64,000 bases of DNA. Origin: UBA11612 sp963976395 (GTDB taxonomy: Bacteria; Pseudomonadota; Alphaproteobacteria; Rhodospirillales; Rhodospirillaceae). Of the stretch, positions 34,095 to 42,174 are shown piece by piece. The position numbers were made by a program, and so were the translations under genes. Position 1 is the stretch's first letter, and each line of letters starts with the position of its first letter. The stretch spans positions 1 to 64,000 of the forward strand of contig CAXBLG010000002.1 of the NCBI GenBank assembly GCA_963976395.1. Direction: 5' to 3'. The notes beneath the pieces were generated by a model, which ran no database searches, had not been told where the DNA came from, and was given only the letters and a program-made list of their open reading frames with translations.

Positions 34095-35141
34095 TTAGGC
34101 TTGGCCAGCACCATCCGTCGTCTGACGGGTTTTGACCATGCTGTCGAAGTGGGCCCACACGCCCTCGGGACCGTGCCATTGGCCGCGCGTCGCGGCTTTG
34201 GAATATTCTGTCGCCCGGGTTTCAAAGAAATTTGCGTGTTCGACACCGTTCAGAATTTGCGTCAGCCACGGCAGCGGGTGCTCCTTCACGCCGTAGATCG
34301 GCGGCAAATCAAGCTGTCCGAGGCGCCAGTCAGCCACATACCGAATATAAGACTGAATATCCTCAGGCGTCATGCCGTTGACCGCGCCCATGCTGAACGC
34401 GAGATCGATAAACTTGTCTTCAAGGCTCACCACGGTCTTGCAGCAATCGACAATGTCGTCTTTGACCGATTGGGTCAGACAGCCGGTTTCCTTGGTGAAC
34501 GCATGGAACAGCTTGATGATGCCTTCGCAGTGCAAGCTTTCATCACGCACCGACCAGGACACGATCTGGCCCATACCCTTCATCCGGTTCTGACGCGGAA
34601 AATTCAGCAGCATCGCGAAGCTGGCAAACAACTGCAGGCCTTCGGTGAAGGCGCCGAACATGGCGAGCGTACGCGCAATGTCGGCCGGTGAATCGACGCC
34701 GAACTCTTGCATGTAGTTATGTTTGTCGGCCATTTCCTTGTACTGCATGAACGTCTGAAACTCGGATTCGGGCATCCCGATGGTTTCAAGCAGCAGCGCA
34801 TAGGCGGCGATGTGAATGGTTTCCATATTCGAAAACGACGCCAGCATCATCTTGATCTCGACCGGCTTAAATACACGGGCATAGCGTTCCATGTAGTTGT
34901 CGTTCACTTCCACATCCGACTGAGTGAAGAAGCGGAAAATCTGGCTGAGCAAGCTGCGCTCGGCATCGGACAAATGATTCGCCCAATCCTTGCAGTCCTC
35001 ACCAAGCGGCACCTCTTCGGGCATCCAGTGGATCTGCTGCTGGCGCTTCCAATAATCATGCGCCCACGGATAGCGGAACGGCTTGTAACCGGTGCTGGGA
35101 GTCATCAGGCCGGGAAGCGGCTTCGGAGTTACAATATTCAT
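34095..35141 (-). CDS. nrdB: Ribonucleoside-diphosphate reductase small (beta) subunit
   Basis: The 348-residue class I beta subunit shows the di-iron ligand pattern: DVEVNDNYMERY, then MLASFSNMETIHIAAYA (Glu and ExxH, residues ~110-125), LFASFAML, and RDESLHCEGI with the second ExxH-type pair. The radical tyrosine should be the Tyr of IHIAAYALLLE. It supplies the radical for deoxyribonucleotide synthesis. It lies 65 bases downstream of nrdA in the same direction, as an nrdA-nrdB operon. Confidence 0.94.
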   Translation of the reverse strand: MNIVTPKPLPGLMTPSTGYKPFRYPWAHDYWKRQQQIHWMPEEVPLGEDCKDWANHLSDAERSLLSQIFRFFTQSDVEVNDNYMERYARVFKPVEIKMMLASFSNMETIHIAAYALLLETIGMPESEFQTFMQYKEMADKHNYMQEFGVDSPADIARTLAMFGAFTEGLQLFASFAMLLNFPRQNRMKGMGQIVSWSVRDESLHCEGIIKLFHAFTKETGCLTQSVKDDIVDCCKTVVSLEDKFIDLAFSMGAVNGMTPEDIQSYIRYVADWRLGQLDLPPIYGVKEHPLPWLTQILNGVEHANFFETRATEYSKAATRGQWHGPEGVWAHFDSMVKTRQTTDGAGQA

Positions 35142-35206
35142 ATCAAATCGTCCTAGGCAGGCAGTCCTGGTCGCAGATCGTACGGTAGGCCGTTATAGGC
35201 CCGGAC

Positions 35207-37126
35207 CTACTGACACGCGAGGCATTCTTCGTAATCGGTGCGGTTTTCATCGCCCAGCGCTTTTTGCGGCCAGGCGCGGGTATTATCGGCCTCCACACCG
35301 GCGAAGGCCGCGCGCTGCACAGACTTGGAGCGCAGGTAGTACAGGCTTTTCACACCCGACTCCCAGGCCTTCCAGTGCAGCATCATCAGATCCCACTTGT
35401 CGGAATCTGAGGCCACAAACAGGTTAATTGACTGGCCCTGACAGATGAACGGCGAGCGGTCGGCCGCAAACTCCACGATCCAGCGCTGATCGATTTCAAA
35501 GGCGGTGCGGAACACAGCCTTTTCGTCGTCGGTCAAACCGTTCAAGTGCTGTACCGAGCCTTCGTGTTCCAGGATCGAATTCCAGGTTGCGGGGTTATCG
35601 AGCCCCTTTTTCTCGAGCAAAGCTTTGAGGTGCGGATTGCGTACCGAGAATGAGCCGGACAGGGTCTTGTGAGTATACACATTGGCCGGGACCGGCTCGA
35701 CGCAAGGGCTGGTGCCGCCGCAGATGATCGAGATTGAAGCCGTCGGCGCTATCGCCATTTTGTGGCTGAAGCGGGCCATGACACCGGTTTCGGCGGCATC
35801 CGGGCACGCACCGCGTTCTTCCGCCAGCGCAACCGAAGCCGCATCGGCCATGCGGCGAATGTGCTTGAACATCTTGATGTTCCACGACTTGGCCATGGCG
35901 CTTTCAAACGGAATGCCCTTGGCTTGCAGGAACGAGTGATAGCCCATCACGCCAAGACCAACGGAGCGCTCGCGCATTGCCGAATACTTGGCGCGGTCCA
36001 TGGACGACGGTGCCCGGTCGATGAAATCCTGAAGTACGTTGTCGAGGAAGCGCATCACATCCGCGATGACCTGCTTGTCGTCGTGCCACTCGTCCCAGGT
36101 CTCCACATTCATCGACGACAGACAGCACACGGCGGTGCGGTCTTCGCCGCGGTGATCGATTCCCGTATGCAGCATGATTTCGCTGCACAGGTTTGACGTC
36201 GTCACCTTCATACCCAAGTCGCGCTGATGCTTGGCCATCTGCCGGTTCACGGTATCGCCGAAAATCAGATACGGCTCGCCGGTATTAAGGCGGGTCTCCA
36301 GAATCTTCTGCCACAACTCGCGGGCATTGACGCTCTTCAGCACTTCCTTGCTCTTCGGGCTGCGCAGGCCGAACGGTTTGTCGTCGCGCACGGCTTCCAT
36401 GAACTCGTCGGTGATGTTGAGTCCGTGATGCAAATTAAGGCTCTTGCGGTTGAAGTCGCCCGACGCCTTGCGAATTTCAAGGAACTCCTCGATCTCGGGA
36501 TGATGAACATCGAGATACACCGCCGCCGAGCCGCGCCGCAGCGAGCCCTGCGAAATCGCCAGGGTCAAACTGTCCATGACCCGCACAAACGGAATGATGC
36601 CGGAGGTATGACCGCAGTTGCGCACCTTCTCGCCGATAGAACGCACATTGCCCCAGTAGGTGCCAATGCCGCCACCGTTCGACGCCAGCCACACATTCTC
36701 GGTCCACGCGCCGACGATGCCGTCGAGATTGTCTTCCACCGCATTCAGGAAGCAGGAGATTGGCAAGCCTCGGTCCGCGCCGCCGTTCGAGAGCACCGGC
36801 GTCGCCGGCATAAACCACAGCCGCGACATGTAATCGTAGATGCGCTGGGCGTGCTCGGTGTCGTCGGAATAGGCCGTGGCAACGCGGGCAAACATGTCCT
36901 GGTAGGATTCGCCGGGCAGGAGGTAGCGGTCCTCAAGGGTCGCCTTGCCGAAATCGGTCAGTAGCGCATCCCGGGACCGGTCGATACGAATCGACGGCAC
37001 CACCTCAAGGGCGTTCAAATCTCGGTTGGGCACATCTCGATTGGGAGGGCTGGGCTGGGGCGTCGCAGCGTTCGGTGTGGAAATTTTTTGGGCGGCCGAA
37101 CCAGTATCTAACGCGTAAGCCATCAT
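35207..37126 (-). CDS. nrdA: Ribonucleoside-diphosphate reductase large (alpha) subunit
   Basis: ATG at 37126 (or 37123) follows GGAAAGGGG; the frame runs upstream to 37267 without family-like sequence. The 639-residue protein has FMPATPVLSNGG, PISCFLNAVEDN with the first redox Cys, NGGGIGTYWGNV, NLCSEIML with the thiyl-radical Cys, SSMNVETWDEW and APTASISIICGG. It ends in ECLACQ, whose CxxC pair re-reduces the active site. No N-terminal ATP-cone is visible, so the usual dATP on/off site seems absent. Converts ribonucleoside diphosphates to deoxy forms together with NrdB. Confidence 0.94.
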   Translation of the reverse strand: MMAYALDTGSAAQKISTPNAATPQPSPPNRDVPNRDLNALEVVPSIRIDRSRDALLTDFGKATLEDRYLLPGESYQDMFARVATAYSDDTEHAQRIYDYMSRLWFMPATPVLSNGGADRGLPISCFLNAVEDNLDGIVGAWTENVWLASNGGGIGTYWGNVRSIGEKVRNCGHTSGIIPFVRVMDSLTLAISQGSLRRGSAAVYLDVHHPEIEEFLEIRKASGDFNRKSLNLHHGLNITDEFMEAVRDDKPFGLRSPKSKEVLKSVNARELWQKILETRLNTGEPYLIFGDTVNRQMAKHQRDLGMKVTTSNLCSEIMLHTGIDHRGEDRTAVCCLSSMNVETWDEWHDDKQVIADVMRFLDNVLQDFIDRAPSSMDRAKYSAMRERSVGLGVMGYHSFLQAKGIPFESAMAKSWNIKMFKHIRRMADAASVALAEERGACPDAAETGVMARFSHKMAIAPTASISIICGGTSPCVEPVPANVYTHKTLSGSFSVRNPHLKALLEKKGLDNPATWNSILEHEGSVQHLNGLTDDEKAVFRTAFEIDQRWIVEFAADRSPFICQGQSINLFVASDSDKWDLMMLHWKAWESGVKSLYYLRSKSVQRAAFAGVEADNTRAWPQKALGDENRTDYEECLACQ

Positions 37127-37758
37127 GACCCCTTTCCCCGAATCAGACCGAGACGACCACGTCGACTCGGCAACACATCTACAACTCTGGCCCGCAGGGA
37201 ATCGGATCTCGTGCCCCGCCAGCATCCCATTGAAAATCAACAGGTTACCGAGCGTGGCTGGAGGCAATCCTTAAGACTGCAATGGCTTCGTTTGGAGGAA
37301 TGATCCGGTTTGGCCGAGTCGCCGCACTTTAGATCACCCAAACAGCCCCTTTTCCCCTAACAACCCTAGATGCAGTAGCATCTGGTCGTCGTGCCGCTAT
37401 GTATGGTGTATGCGGAGGGGAGTCTGGTCAACTACATTTTGGGGGTGGGACGAAGATTTAATACAATATTTTGACAAGATGCCCTGAAATCTTAAGTAAG
37501 ATCACCAAGAAATTGAGATTCCGCACGAATCTGGACTATTTGTTGCCCTGAATTTTCTCAGAAATGGAAAACTATGCATCCCGTCCAGGCCCTCTGTTTG
37601 CCCGCGTCGACCGCAGAATTCAGCGCCGTTTTCACCTATGCGCGAGAGACACTCCAGCCTTGCGGAATTGTGTCTAGTCCAAACTGCTGCGGTGCAGCAT
37701 AAAAGATATACAAGATTGCAGAGTGGATGATTCGAAAGCTTCGAAAGGGTTTTGCAAA
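37127..37758. promoter_or_regulatory. Long control region between nrdA and a small gene
   Basis: These 632 bases hold no convincing gene. Three dyads stand out: AGATGC-AGTA-GCATCT (37368-37383), ATCTTA-AG-TAAGAT (37489-37502) and TGCTGC-GGT-GCAGCA (37685-37699). A TTGACA at 37471 could be a plus-strand -35 box but its -10 partner is poor. I see no match to the usual NrdR box and no cobalamin riboswitch. The length before nrdA suggests a long 5' leader or several operators. Confidence 0.5.
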
Positions 37759-37977
37759 ATGCTGACTCAAGACCAACAGGACTTATTGGATTTTCTAGCC
37801 CAGCGGGTCGATGACCTTGCCGGGAAAGCCCGTGCAGCAGCAGCCGGCAAAGCCCGGGCGCTGATTAACGAAGCAGAAGAGCTGATGGCGATTCGCGCAG
37901 CGATCATCGACCGTCACACCAACGGCCAGGTGGTCTCGCAATTACCGCTGCCGTTGGAAGACAAACAAGCGGCCTAA
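37759..37977 (+). CDS. Small helical protein of unknown function
   Basis: I do not recognise a family. ATG at 37759 is preferred because AAGGG lies nine bases before it; a GTG at 37723 would add 12 residues. The 72-residue product is alpha-helical and charged: MLTQDQQDLLDFLAQRVDD, an Ala/Lys-rich stretch (GKARAAAAGKARAL) and ending LPLPLEDKQAA. It has no membrane segment. A clean rho-independent terminator 34 bases after the stop shows that it is a stand-alone transcription unit, which supports it being real. Confidence 0.6.
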   Translation: MLTQDQQDLLDFLAQRVDDLAGKARAAAAGKARALINEAEELMAIRAAIIDRHTNGQVVSQLPLPLEDKQAA

Positions 37978-38010
37978 TATCTAAAATTCGAAATACCGAG
38001 AAGCTATTGA

Positions 38011-38038
38011 AAAACCCGGCAATATCGCCGGGTTTTTT
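38011..38038 (+). terminator. Rho-independent terminator
   Basis: AAAACCCGGC (38011-38020), AATATC loop, GCCGGGTTTT (38027-38036) and two more Ts: a 10-base perfect stem with its own U-run, 34 bases after the small-protein gene. Confidence 0.9.
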
Positions 38039-38074
38039 GTGGCTTGAAGTGGGCGTCCGCTCGAGAGACTTCGG

Positions 38075-38222
38075 CGTTAACCATCGCTGTTAACCTTGAT
38101 TCACGAATCGTTAACGGCTCCGGGGAAAGATAGATACAACCCTGGGGCTTATCTCTCCTCCCTCCCCACCCCACAACCCCAGCAACCTTGCGGCGGAACT
38201 TTCCGGTTCCGCCGTTTTCTTT
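38075..38222 (+). ncRNA. Candidate small RNA with C-rich anti-Shine-Dalgarno stretch
   Basis: This stretch lies between one terminator (38011-38038) and another at 38191-38222 pointing the same way, with no open reading frame that looks real, so a plus-strand transcript must start inside it. It contains TCTCTCCTCCCTCCCC (near 38151-38167), complementary to ribosome-binding sites, as in alphaproteobacterial sRNAs with CCUCC motifs. Three GTTAAC sites (38076, 38089, 38110) lie upstream and may belong to the promoter; the 5' end is not fixed. The evidence is structural only. Confidence 0.35.
38191..38222 (+). terminator. Rho-independent terminator of the candidate small RNA
   Basis: CGGCGGAAC (38191-38199) and GTTCCGCCG (38206-38214) form a perfect 9-base stem with a 6-base loop, followed by TTTTCTTTT. 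On the opposite strand no U-run follows, so it works for plus-strand transcription. Confidence 0.85.
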
Positions 38223-38254
38223 TGCCGATGACAAACCGGGCTTAGAAACATCGA

Positions 38255-39607
38255 TTAAGCGGAGGGCGAAACGCGCATGCGGAGCTGCGTTGTTGTGATG
38301 ATCGCCATCGCGCCGAAGGTGAGGGCCGCGCTCACAAGCGTCGCAATGGCCGCGCCGGTCGGACCAAAAAACCGGGTAAGCACCATGAGAAGCGGCACGA
38401 AGATGAACAGGATGGACACCACATCAATCCGGAGCGGGATACTTGGCCGGCCCATGGCATAGAGCGCCGGGTCCATGGGAAATCCGGCAATGGTAATAAC
38501 CGCAGACGCCACCAGCAGAACCAAAGCTACATAGGCTTCAGAGAAGGGCGCGCCAAAAAAGAACACCAGGAACGGCTCGCCGAATGCAAATGTTATGGCA
38601 AGCAGAACCGCTCCCGCGCCTCCGGCCACCGCACCGCTGCGCAAAATCAAATAGGCGAATTGATCCCAGCCGCTCTTCGTACCGAGGCGCGCGAACTCCG
38701 GATAGATAGACTGATTCAATAGCTCGGCTGGTTTTGTCAGGGCGGTCGCCACATCCCGCCCGATCTTGAACAGGCCTGCCGCTGCGGGGCCCGCCACAAT
38801 CCCTACAAGGAAGGTACTCATATGCGCGGTGATCACCTGCAGCGACGCATGCAAGTTGGAAAAGATCGAGAACCGCCAAATCCCGCCATGCGGCGCCGTC
38901 AGCCCGGAACATGAGAAATTAACGCCTTTCAGGCGCCCGTCCCGGTGAATTTCCCGCCAGCCCATATACAGCAGCAAGATGCCGCCAACCGCTCCGGCAA
39001 TAAAATACGACAGCAGGTACGCCCAGAACGGTGCGGACAACACTGTTGCGATTCCCACGCCAACAAACCGTAGCGCCGGTGTGACCACCGTTTGAATCGC
39101 CAGCAAATCGAAGCGGTCATAAAGTCGCAGCAATCCCGTAGGCGTTGCGACAATCGTAAACAAAATGAGAAAGCTGAAGAGCTGGGCATAGGAGATAACC
39201 TCTTCACTCCAGCCCACATACGGTCCGACATAAGGCGCGACCAAATAGCCAACCAGCGCCCCGATCACAACGCCGGCTACATCAAGCAGCGTCGTGAACT
39301 TCACCAAAGCCTGCAGCGCCGGCGTGTTGTCGTGGTCTAAACATTGCGCCCCGTAGCGGATCACTGCCTGCCAGGACTGAAAAGTCGTCAGCGCCGTAAT
39401 CACCAGCACGTACGACTGGATAAGAACAAGAATACCAAATTGCTCAACGCCAAGGCCATGAGCCGCCAGACTGAGGGTGCCCAGGCTAAACAGGCCCGTC
39501 GCCACACGCCCGCTGAGCATGAGTCCCGCGTTCTTAAATATTCGCCGGAATATGCCGTCGGTAAACCATCTGCGCACTGTGCGCGGCGCATTCAACAAAG
39601 TATTCAT
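38255..39607 (-). CDS. Polysaccharide/lipid-linked oligosaccharide flippase (MVF/Wzx-like)
   Basis: A 450-residue membrane protein with about twelve or more hydrophobic helices and the N-terminal pattern of the polysaccharide-synthesis flippase family: RIFKNAGLMLSGRVATGLFSLGTLSLAAHGLG and EQFGILVLIQSYV. It would move lipid-linked sugar units across the inner membrane for surface polysaccharide. It stands alone, without glycosyltransferases beside it. A surface-carbohydrate gene lies 5 kb away at 43.8-45.1 kb and may belong to the same process (inference). ATG at 39607. Confidence 0.82.
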   Translation of the reverse strand: MNTLLNAPRTVRRWFTDGIFRRIFKNAGLMLSGRVATGLFSLGTLSLAAHGLGVEQFGILVLIQSYVLVITALTTFQSWQAVIRYGAQCLDHDNTPALQALVKFTTLLDVAGVVIGALVGYLVAPYVGPYVGWSEEVISYAQLFSFLILFTIVATPTGLLRLYDRFDLLAIQTVVTPALRFVGVGIATVLSAPFWAYLLSYFIAGAVGGILLLYMGWREIHRDGRLKGVNFSCSGLTAPHGGIWRFSIFSNLHASLQVITAHMSTFLVGIVAGPAAAGLFKIGRDVATALTKPAELLNQSIYPEFARLGTKSGWDQFAYLILRSGAVAGGAGAVLLAITFAFGEPFLVFFFGAPFSEAYVALVLLVASAVITIAGFPMDPALYAMGRPSIPLRIDVVSILFIFVPLLMVLTRFFGPTGAAIATLVSAALTFGAMAIITTTQLRMRVSPSA

Positions 39608-39775
39608 TCAGCTTTCGACTCTTCCCTCACCACGCGCCCACGAAAGGCGGCTGCCCGCAAAGTACGGCCCTAAGGGGCGGCAAAACAATGATTATGTGAA
39701 ACGACAAAGCACAAGATCCCTTGGGCTACCCGTGGCTAACGGCAAAGGGTAGTCTGCTGTCGGGCAAATTGCACA

Positions 39776-39991
39776 ATGGGTTCGATGGCGGCTTTCTATC
39801 CCATGATCTCCCTGATCTCTATGATCGCCTTTGCTTGGCTTGGGCGGCGCATGGCGATTGCGCGCCAACGCAACGGCTTAGGATGGGGCATCGCGGGCGC
39901 CCTATTTCCGCCGATTCTCCTGATATTGAAATTTTTGAATGAAAAGAGGGAAATTGATGCCGCCGGTGACGAAGAGGTGGATATTACTTAA
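39776..39991 (+). CDS. Small membrane protein, unknown
   Basis: A 71-residue protein with two hydrophobic segments, YPMISLISMIAFAWLG (residues ~8-23) and LGWGIAGALFPPILLILKFL (~35-54), and an acidic tail ending DEEVDIT. I recognise no named family. No strong ribosome site precedes ATG 39776 or the in-frame ATG at 39785. It is followed 32 bases later by the DUF3500 gene in the same direction. Confidence 0.5.
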   Translation: MGSMAAFYPMISLISMIAFAWLGRRMAIARQRNGLGWGIAGALFPPILLILKFLNEKREIDAAGDEEVDIT

Positions 39992-40023
39992 ATGCACCAA
40001 CAATGTGCGGGAGGAGCAAATCT

Positions 40024-41196
40024 ATGAAACGCATAATGCTAACCTTGATGGCCGGCGCCGGACTTGCAGCAATAGGTATCCCTGCGGCAATCGGCCAATT
40101 CGCTGATCGAGAGCGGGCTTTCTTGGCGGAGCCCTTCAAAGGCCTCACCGCCGAAGGAAGCATCGAGCCAGGGCTGTTCAAGATTGAGGCTACGGGCGTC
40201 TCCACTGCCCCGGTTTTAGAAGCCGCTAACGCTTTTCTGGCGTCGCTGACCAAAGAACAACATGCGGCCACTACTTTTCCTGTAGACGACGATGAATGGC
40301 GTAAGTGGGCCAACGTGCACCGCTACGCCCGTCAGGGCGTCTCCTTCAAAGATATGAACACGGCCCAGCGTGACGCAGCCTACGGTTTGCTGCACGCAAG
40401 CCTCAGCGCGAAAGGACTTAAAACCTCTCGCGATATTATGCACCTCAACGAAACTTTGGCCGAGCTTTCCGGCAAGCACGACGAATACGGCGAGTATCTA
40501 TATTGGATAACCGTTATGGGCACGCCATCGGCCACCGAACCTTGGGGCTGGCAATTGGATGGACATCACCTCGCCGTCAATTACTTCGTTCTCGGTGATC
40601 AGGTCGTTATGACACCCACTTTCATGGGTTCTGAACCTGCGGTCGCCACGAGCGGCAAATATGCCGGCACGCGCATTCTTGAGGCCGAACAAGTGAAAGG
40701 CCTCGCCCTTATCAATGCCTTGACCGATGCCCAACGCGGCCGTGCGATTCTTGCGACGGAAAAAGACGGCAACCACAATCAGGCAGAACTATTTAAGGAC
40801 AATGTGGTCATTCCTTACGCTGGCATTAGTGCGCGCGAATTTAATGCCGCCCAAAATCAGCTGTTGCGCGAACTTATTCACGAATACGTTGGCAATGTCC
40901 GCGACGGGCACGCTGAAATCAAAATGCAGGAAGTGCTCGAGCACCTTGATGAAACCCGCTTCGCCTGGATCGGCGGCACCCGCCCGGACAGTGTCTTTTA
41001 TTATAGGATTCACAGTCCGGTCATCCTGATCGAATTCGATCATCAGATGCCGGTGGGCTTGCCGGGGCCGCGCGTACCCAACCGCGAACATGTTCATACG
41101 GTTGTGCGCACCCCCAACGGTAATGACTACGGCAAAGACCTCTTGCGCCAACATTACGAACAACACAAGCACGACCCAGGCCATGTACATGAGTGA
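40024..41196 (+). CDS. DUF3500 domain secreted protein
   Basis: ATG at 40024 follows GGGAGGAG; the protein begins MKRIMLTLMAGAGLAAIGIP, a likely signal peptide. The 390-residue product matches DUF3500: LTKEQHAATTFPVDDDEWRKW, the central WGWQLDGHHLAVNYFV, and a C-terminal ILIEFDHQMPVGLPGP. The family is often secreted and has no proven function. His-rich motifs (DGHHLAVN, VHTVVRT) could bind metal but that is speculation. It is followed 27 bases later by a GNAT gene. Confidence 0.86.
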   Translation: MKRIMLTLMAGAGLAAIGIPAAIGQFADRERAFLAEPFKGLTAEGSIEPGLFKIEATGVSTAPVLEAANAFLASLTKEQHAATTFPVDDDEWRKWANVHRYARQGVSFKDMNTAQRDAAYGLLHASLSAKGLKTSRDIMHLNETLAELSGKHDEYGEYLYWITVMGTPSATEPWGWQLDGHHLAVNYFVLGDQVVMTPTFMGSEPAVATSGKYAGTRILEAEQVKGLALINALTDAQRGRAILATEKDGNHNQAELFKDNVVIPYAGISAREFNAAQNQLLRELIHEYVGNVRDGHAEIKMQEVLEHLDETRFAWIGGTRPDSVFYYRIHSPVILIEFDHQMPVGLPGPRVPNREHVHTVVRTPNGNDYGKDLLRQHYEQHKHDPGHVHE

Positions 41197-41223
41197 CGAA
41201 GTGCTACCCGATAGGACATCATT

Positions 41224-41664
41224 ATGACCCGCCCTAAAATAGATGTTGTCGAACATCCTGACAAAAGTCTGCGCGAACCGATTCTCAATGGGCTGATTGA
41301 ATTCAATGCGCGCGTCCTCGGAGCGACTACGCCTGAACCTCTCGCCATTGTTTTGCGCGATCCAAGCACCGACGCAGTGATTGGCGGCATGTGGGCGATC
41401 TTCATTTATGAGTGGCTGTTTGTTGAACTTCTTTTCGTCCCCGAAGAATTCAGGGGTGACGGGATCGGGCGCGCGCTGATGGAGAAAGCCGAAAACGCCG
41501 CGGTCCAACGTGGCTGTAAAGGCGTGCGCCTCGACACTTACGATTTCCAGGCGCCCGGCTTTTATGAAAAGCTTGGATACAAGCCCTATGGCAAGCTTGA
41601 CCACCTCCCGAAGGGGCACGCGCAAACGCTGTACTTCAAAAAACTGCCGGGCGGCGAGCTCTAG
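41224..41664 (+). CDS. GNAT-family N-acetyltransferase
   Basis: The 146-residue protein has the GNAT core: FVELLFVPEEFRGDGIGRALMEKAE (residues ~62-86, motif A with R-G-x-G-I-G for acetyl-CoA) and VRLDTYDFQAPGFYEKLGYKPYG near residues 102-124. ATG at 41224 is preceded by AGGA. The substrate cannot be read. It ends ten bases before the other GNAT gene, on the opposite strand. Confidence 0.87.
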   Translation: MTRPKIDVVEHPDKSLREPILNGLIEFNARVLGATTPEPLAIVLRDPSTDAVIGGMWAIFIYEWLFVELLFVPEEFRGDGIGRALMEKAENAAVQRGCKGVRLDTYDFQAPGFYEKLGYKPYGKLDHLPKGHAQTLYFKKLPGGEL

Positions 41665-41673
41665 AACCGAAAT

Positions 41674-42174
41674 TTAAAGCGCTGCGCGATTTTTCGTTTC
41701 CACGCGGAATTTGAGAAATTTGACACCAGTGTGCTCGACTTCATCGACAAACTTTGCTCCGAACTTCGTGAGAGCCCCGAAATTTTTGCGCGCGGGTGGC
41801 AAGAGAATTGTCACAAACGGTATGCGTTCGTCGGCAATCGCAAAATTGATTGCTTTCCGTGAGACGAGCATTCCGAGTCCAAAACTTTGCGCCTTAAGCA
41901 CTAGCCCATAATCCCACTCGTCGCCTTCTTTCTGAAAGCCGCCCCATCCCACATAACTGTCGTTGTAAAGTATGGCCCAATGTCCAAGTCCGTCGTGACG
42001 CCAGCACGCTTCTTTTGCGGCAACGAAATTCGCAACGGCTTCGCGATCCCAATTAGATGTGAGAAGCGGCATATATCTGGCAACGCGAGGGTCCGACATA
42101 TGCGCAACAATCTCATCCGGCGAAATCTCCGGCAGCCGGACGAAGGATACTTCACGGTCAGATGAACTGGCCAT
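41674..42174 (-). CDS. GNAT-family acetyltransferase (RimJ/RimL type)
   Basis: A 166-residue acetyltransferase of the RimJ/RimL style: VRLPEISPDEIVAHMSDPRVARY near the start, GHWAILYNDSYVGWGGF in the core and EWDYGLVLKAQSFGLGMLVSRKAI for acetyl-CoA binding (degenerate motif A). Its ATG overlaps the stop of the binding-protein gene (TAATG), so it is translated with that gene. What it acetylates is unknown; its link to a periplasmic substrate-binding protein is unusual. Confidence 0.83.
   Translation of the reverse strand: MASSSDREVSFVRLPEISPDEIVAHMSDPRVARYMPLLTSNWDREAVANFVAAKEACWRHDGLGHWAILYNDSYVGWGGFQKEGDEWDYGLVLKAQSFGLGMLVSRKAINFAIADERIPFVTILLPPARKNFGALTKFGAKFVDEVEHTGVKFLKFRVETKNRAAL

Noticed and set aside
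37127..37758. NrdR box or cobalamin riboswitch before nrdA
   Set aside because: No sequence close to the NrdR consensus palindrome and no B12-box-like element could be found by eye; only other dyads were present.
38076..38115. A full CtrA site (TTAA-N7-TTAA)
   Set aside because: The three GTTAAC sites are 13 and 21 bases apart, which does not give the N7 spacing; only a TTAACCAT half-site-like match remains.
38004..38234. A 76-codon frame on the minus strand
   Set aside because: It runs through two terminators and the candidate small RNA region; no ribosome site or family similarity seen.
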